Assembly (NCBI GenBank): GCA_964390805.1
Contig: CAYMKL010000056.1
Coordinates: 1 to 40,715 of the forward strand
DNA length: 40,715 bases
Direction of reading: 5' to 3'
DNA from: CAYMKL01 sp964390805
GTDB lineage: Bacteria > Chloroflexota > Anaerolineae > VGOG01
The translations under genes and the position numbers were made by a program. A model generated the notes under the pieces. That model ran no database searches, was not told the DNA's origin, and saw nothing but the letters and a program-made list of their open reading frames with translations. This document shows positions 40,170 to 40,715 of this stretch, one piece after another. Position 1 is the first letter of the stretch. Every line of letters starts with the position of its first letter.

Positions 40170-40448
40170 TTACCTCATCCGTCGAGCCGAACTGGCCCGG
40201 CGCTCGATCACCAGGTGGCTTGTGCAGTGATACCAGACTCTAAACGAAATACCAAAGATGCGAGGACACCCTTCTAGCCGCTCCATTGCTATCTTGGACC
40301 AATCTATCACTTCTTGCCGACCAGAATGGGACGATGGCGCCTCGCCTCCCCGCATCACTTCCCTTCGGATTTCTTCTCCCGCAATCTCATCCAGGCAACT
40401 GGCGAACTTGGCCAACCAAGCCCGTTCGAAATCGAGCGTCTCTGGCAT
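40170..40448 (-). CDS. Small uncharacterised protein (92 aa)
   Basis: The start is ATG 40448 with AAGGA 7 nt upstream; an in-frame reading from 40520 overlaps the preceding gene and is not preferred. The first 55 residues are acidic and helical (MPETLDFERAWLAKFASCLD, then EIAGEEIRREVMRG and RQEVIDWSKIAMERLE). The remainder (CPRIFGISFRVWYHCTSHLV, then a very basic tail) looks different and may come from a frameshift or fusion. No family is recognised with confidence. It lies 37 nt after a nucleotidyltransferase-like gene and 3 nt before the permease, so it may be the first gene of the export operon or the last of the one before. Confidence 0.6.
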   Translation of the reverse strand: MPETLDFERAWLAKFASCLDEIAGEEIRREVMRGGEAPSSHSGRQEVIDWSKIAMERLEGCPRIFGISFRVWYHCTSHLVIERRASSARRMR

Positions 40449-40485
40449 TTTGCTGTCCTTCCTCGAATCAGTACCCCTGTTCGTC

Positions 40486-40715
40486 CTACAGATGAGGGCT
40501 AAGCAAGGCTTCGCGCTCAAACAGCACCTTCATGCCGTTTTCAATGACTCTTTGTGTCCCTTCGTCCAGGGGCAGTTGAGCCCAGTCCGACGTGGTCAGG
40601 CCATACTCTACTTCGTGTCCGCCAACATACCAAACCCGAAGCGATGTAACCTTCCCATAGTCGGTACTGTACCTTAACACTGCGGATAAGTCGATGTAGA
40701 CATATGGTGGCACAG
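40486..40715 (-). CDS. Nucleotidyltransferase-like protein, C-terminal fragment (runs off the window edge)
   Basis: About 75 residues are visible and the frame is open at the right edge. VYIDLSAVLRYSTDYGKVTS, LRVWYVGGHEVEYGLTTSDW and DEGTQRVIENGMKVLFERE resemble the second half of small nucleotidyltransferase-fold proteins (MNT/KNTase type), where a beta strand with a conserved Asp precedes a stretch like EVEYGLT. The catalytic GS..D motif would be outside the window, so the assignment is tentative. It is upstream of, and could be co-transcribed with, the 92-aa protein gene. Confidence 0.55.
   Translation of the reverse strand, partial: VPPYVYIDLSAVLRYSTDYGKVTSLRVWYVGGHEVEYGLTTSDWAQLPLDEGTQRVIENGMKVLFEREALLSPHL

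Noticed and set aside
1..40715. tRNA or rRNA genes
   Set aside because: No cloverleaf with the T-loop GGTTCGANTCC pattern or rRNA signature was noticed by eye; a tRNAscan/Rfam run would settle it.

Overview
The window looks like a scaffold from a Chloroflexota bacterium, probably Anaerolineae-like. This is inferred from gene families and repeat content, because no rRNA or tRNA was seen. Clues are an ECF sigma factor followed by a DUF5667-type membrane protein, secreted proteins with Pro/Thr-rich 'TPTPTP' linkers, many GT-C and GT2/GT4 glycosyltransferases, and several families of short dispersed repeats, some read in frame through genes. Base composition is moderately GC-rich. A run of 100 Ns at 14226-14325 marks an assembly gap inside a tandem repeat. 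Almost every gene is on the minus strand; the exceptions are one radical SAM gene and one candidate small RNA.

Left third (1-13460), envelope and secreted proteins. In transcription order: an 885-aa secreted protein (10391-13048) ending at a strong terminator; a unit of two small coiled-coil membrane proteins and a 567-aa secreted protein (9830 to 7303) ending at a near-identical terminator; a Wzy_C-type ligase/polymerase with TPRs (4267-7089) translationally coupled to a large secreted protein with three lamin-tail domains (404-4195); and the start of a Pro/Thr-rich lipoprotein (1-305). The three large secreted proteins are mosaics of two shared modules, called X and Y here.

Regulatory centre (13049-16421). 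The intergenic region at 13280-13419 has a consensus sigma-70 promoter, about 100 nt of structured sequence and a strong terminator on the plus strand, with no downstream gene: a candidate non-coding RNA. The ECF sigma gene (15496-16077) and its presumed anti-sigma partner (13461-15383) follow. A bipartite motif, AAATTGGT-N9-CCGTATCTAAA, lies just upstream of the sigma gene and again upstream of the 885-aa secreted protein. This suggests an autoregulated sigma factor that controls a surface protein.

Right half (16422-40715), polysaccharide assembly and export. A radical SAM/SPASM gene (plus) and a flippase-like membrane protein are followed by a very compact minus-strand operon of at least 15 genes, running from 40448 down to 19049, with most gaps under 20 nt. 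In transcription order: a small unknown protein, Wzm-type permease, Wzt-type ATPase with a carbohydrate-binding domain, methyltransferase with a 28-residue-repeat coiled coil, GT2-GT4 fusion, GT9-like protein, GT2 polyprenyl-P sugar synthase, GT-C, a 41-aa membrane peptide, GT-C with carbohydrate-binding domain, lipoprotein with the same domain, GT-C, GT2, PIG-V-like GT-C, GT4 and a secreted protein. The permease, ATPase and coiled-coil methyltransferase resemble the ABC-dependent O-antigen export and chain-length control apparatus (Wzm/Wzt/WbdD).

Mobile and repeat content is heavy. A truncated REP-associated transposase lies between palindromes in the operon, and a derivative of its two ends lies at 10059-10124. 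Two inverted-repeat elements of about 98 bp, two of about 100-114 bp with GTCATTGCGAG ends, CCCTTCGAC/CTCAGG-type repeats and 7-nt tandem repeats are also present, many in frame inside glycosyltransferase genes.
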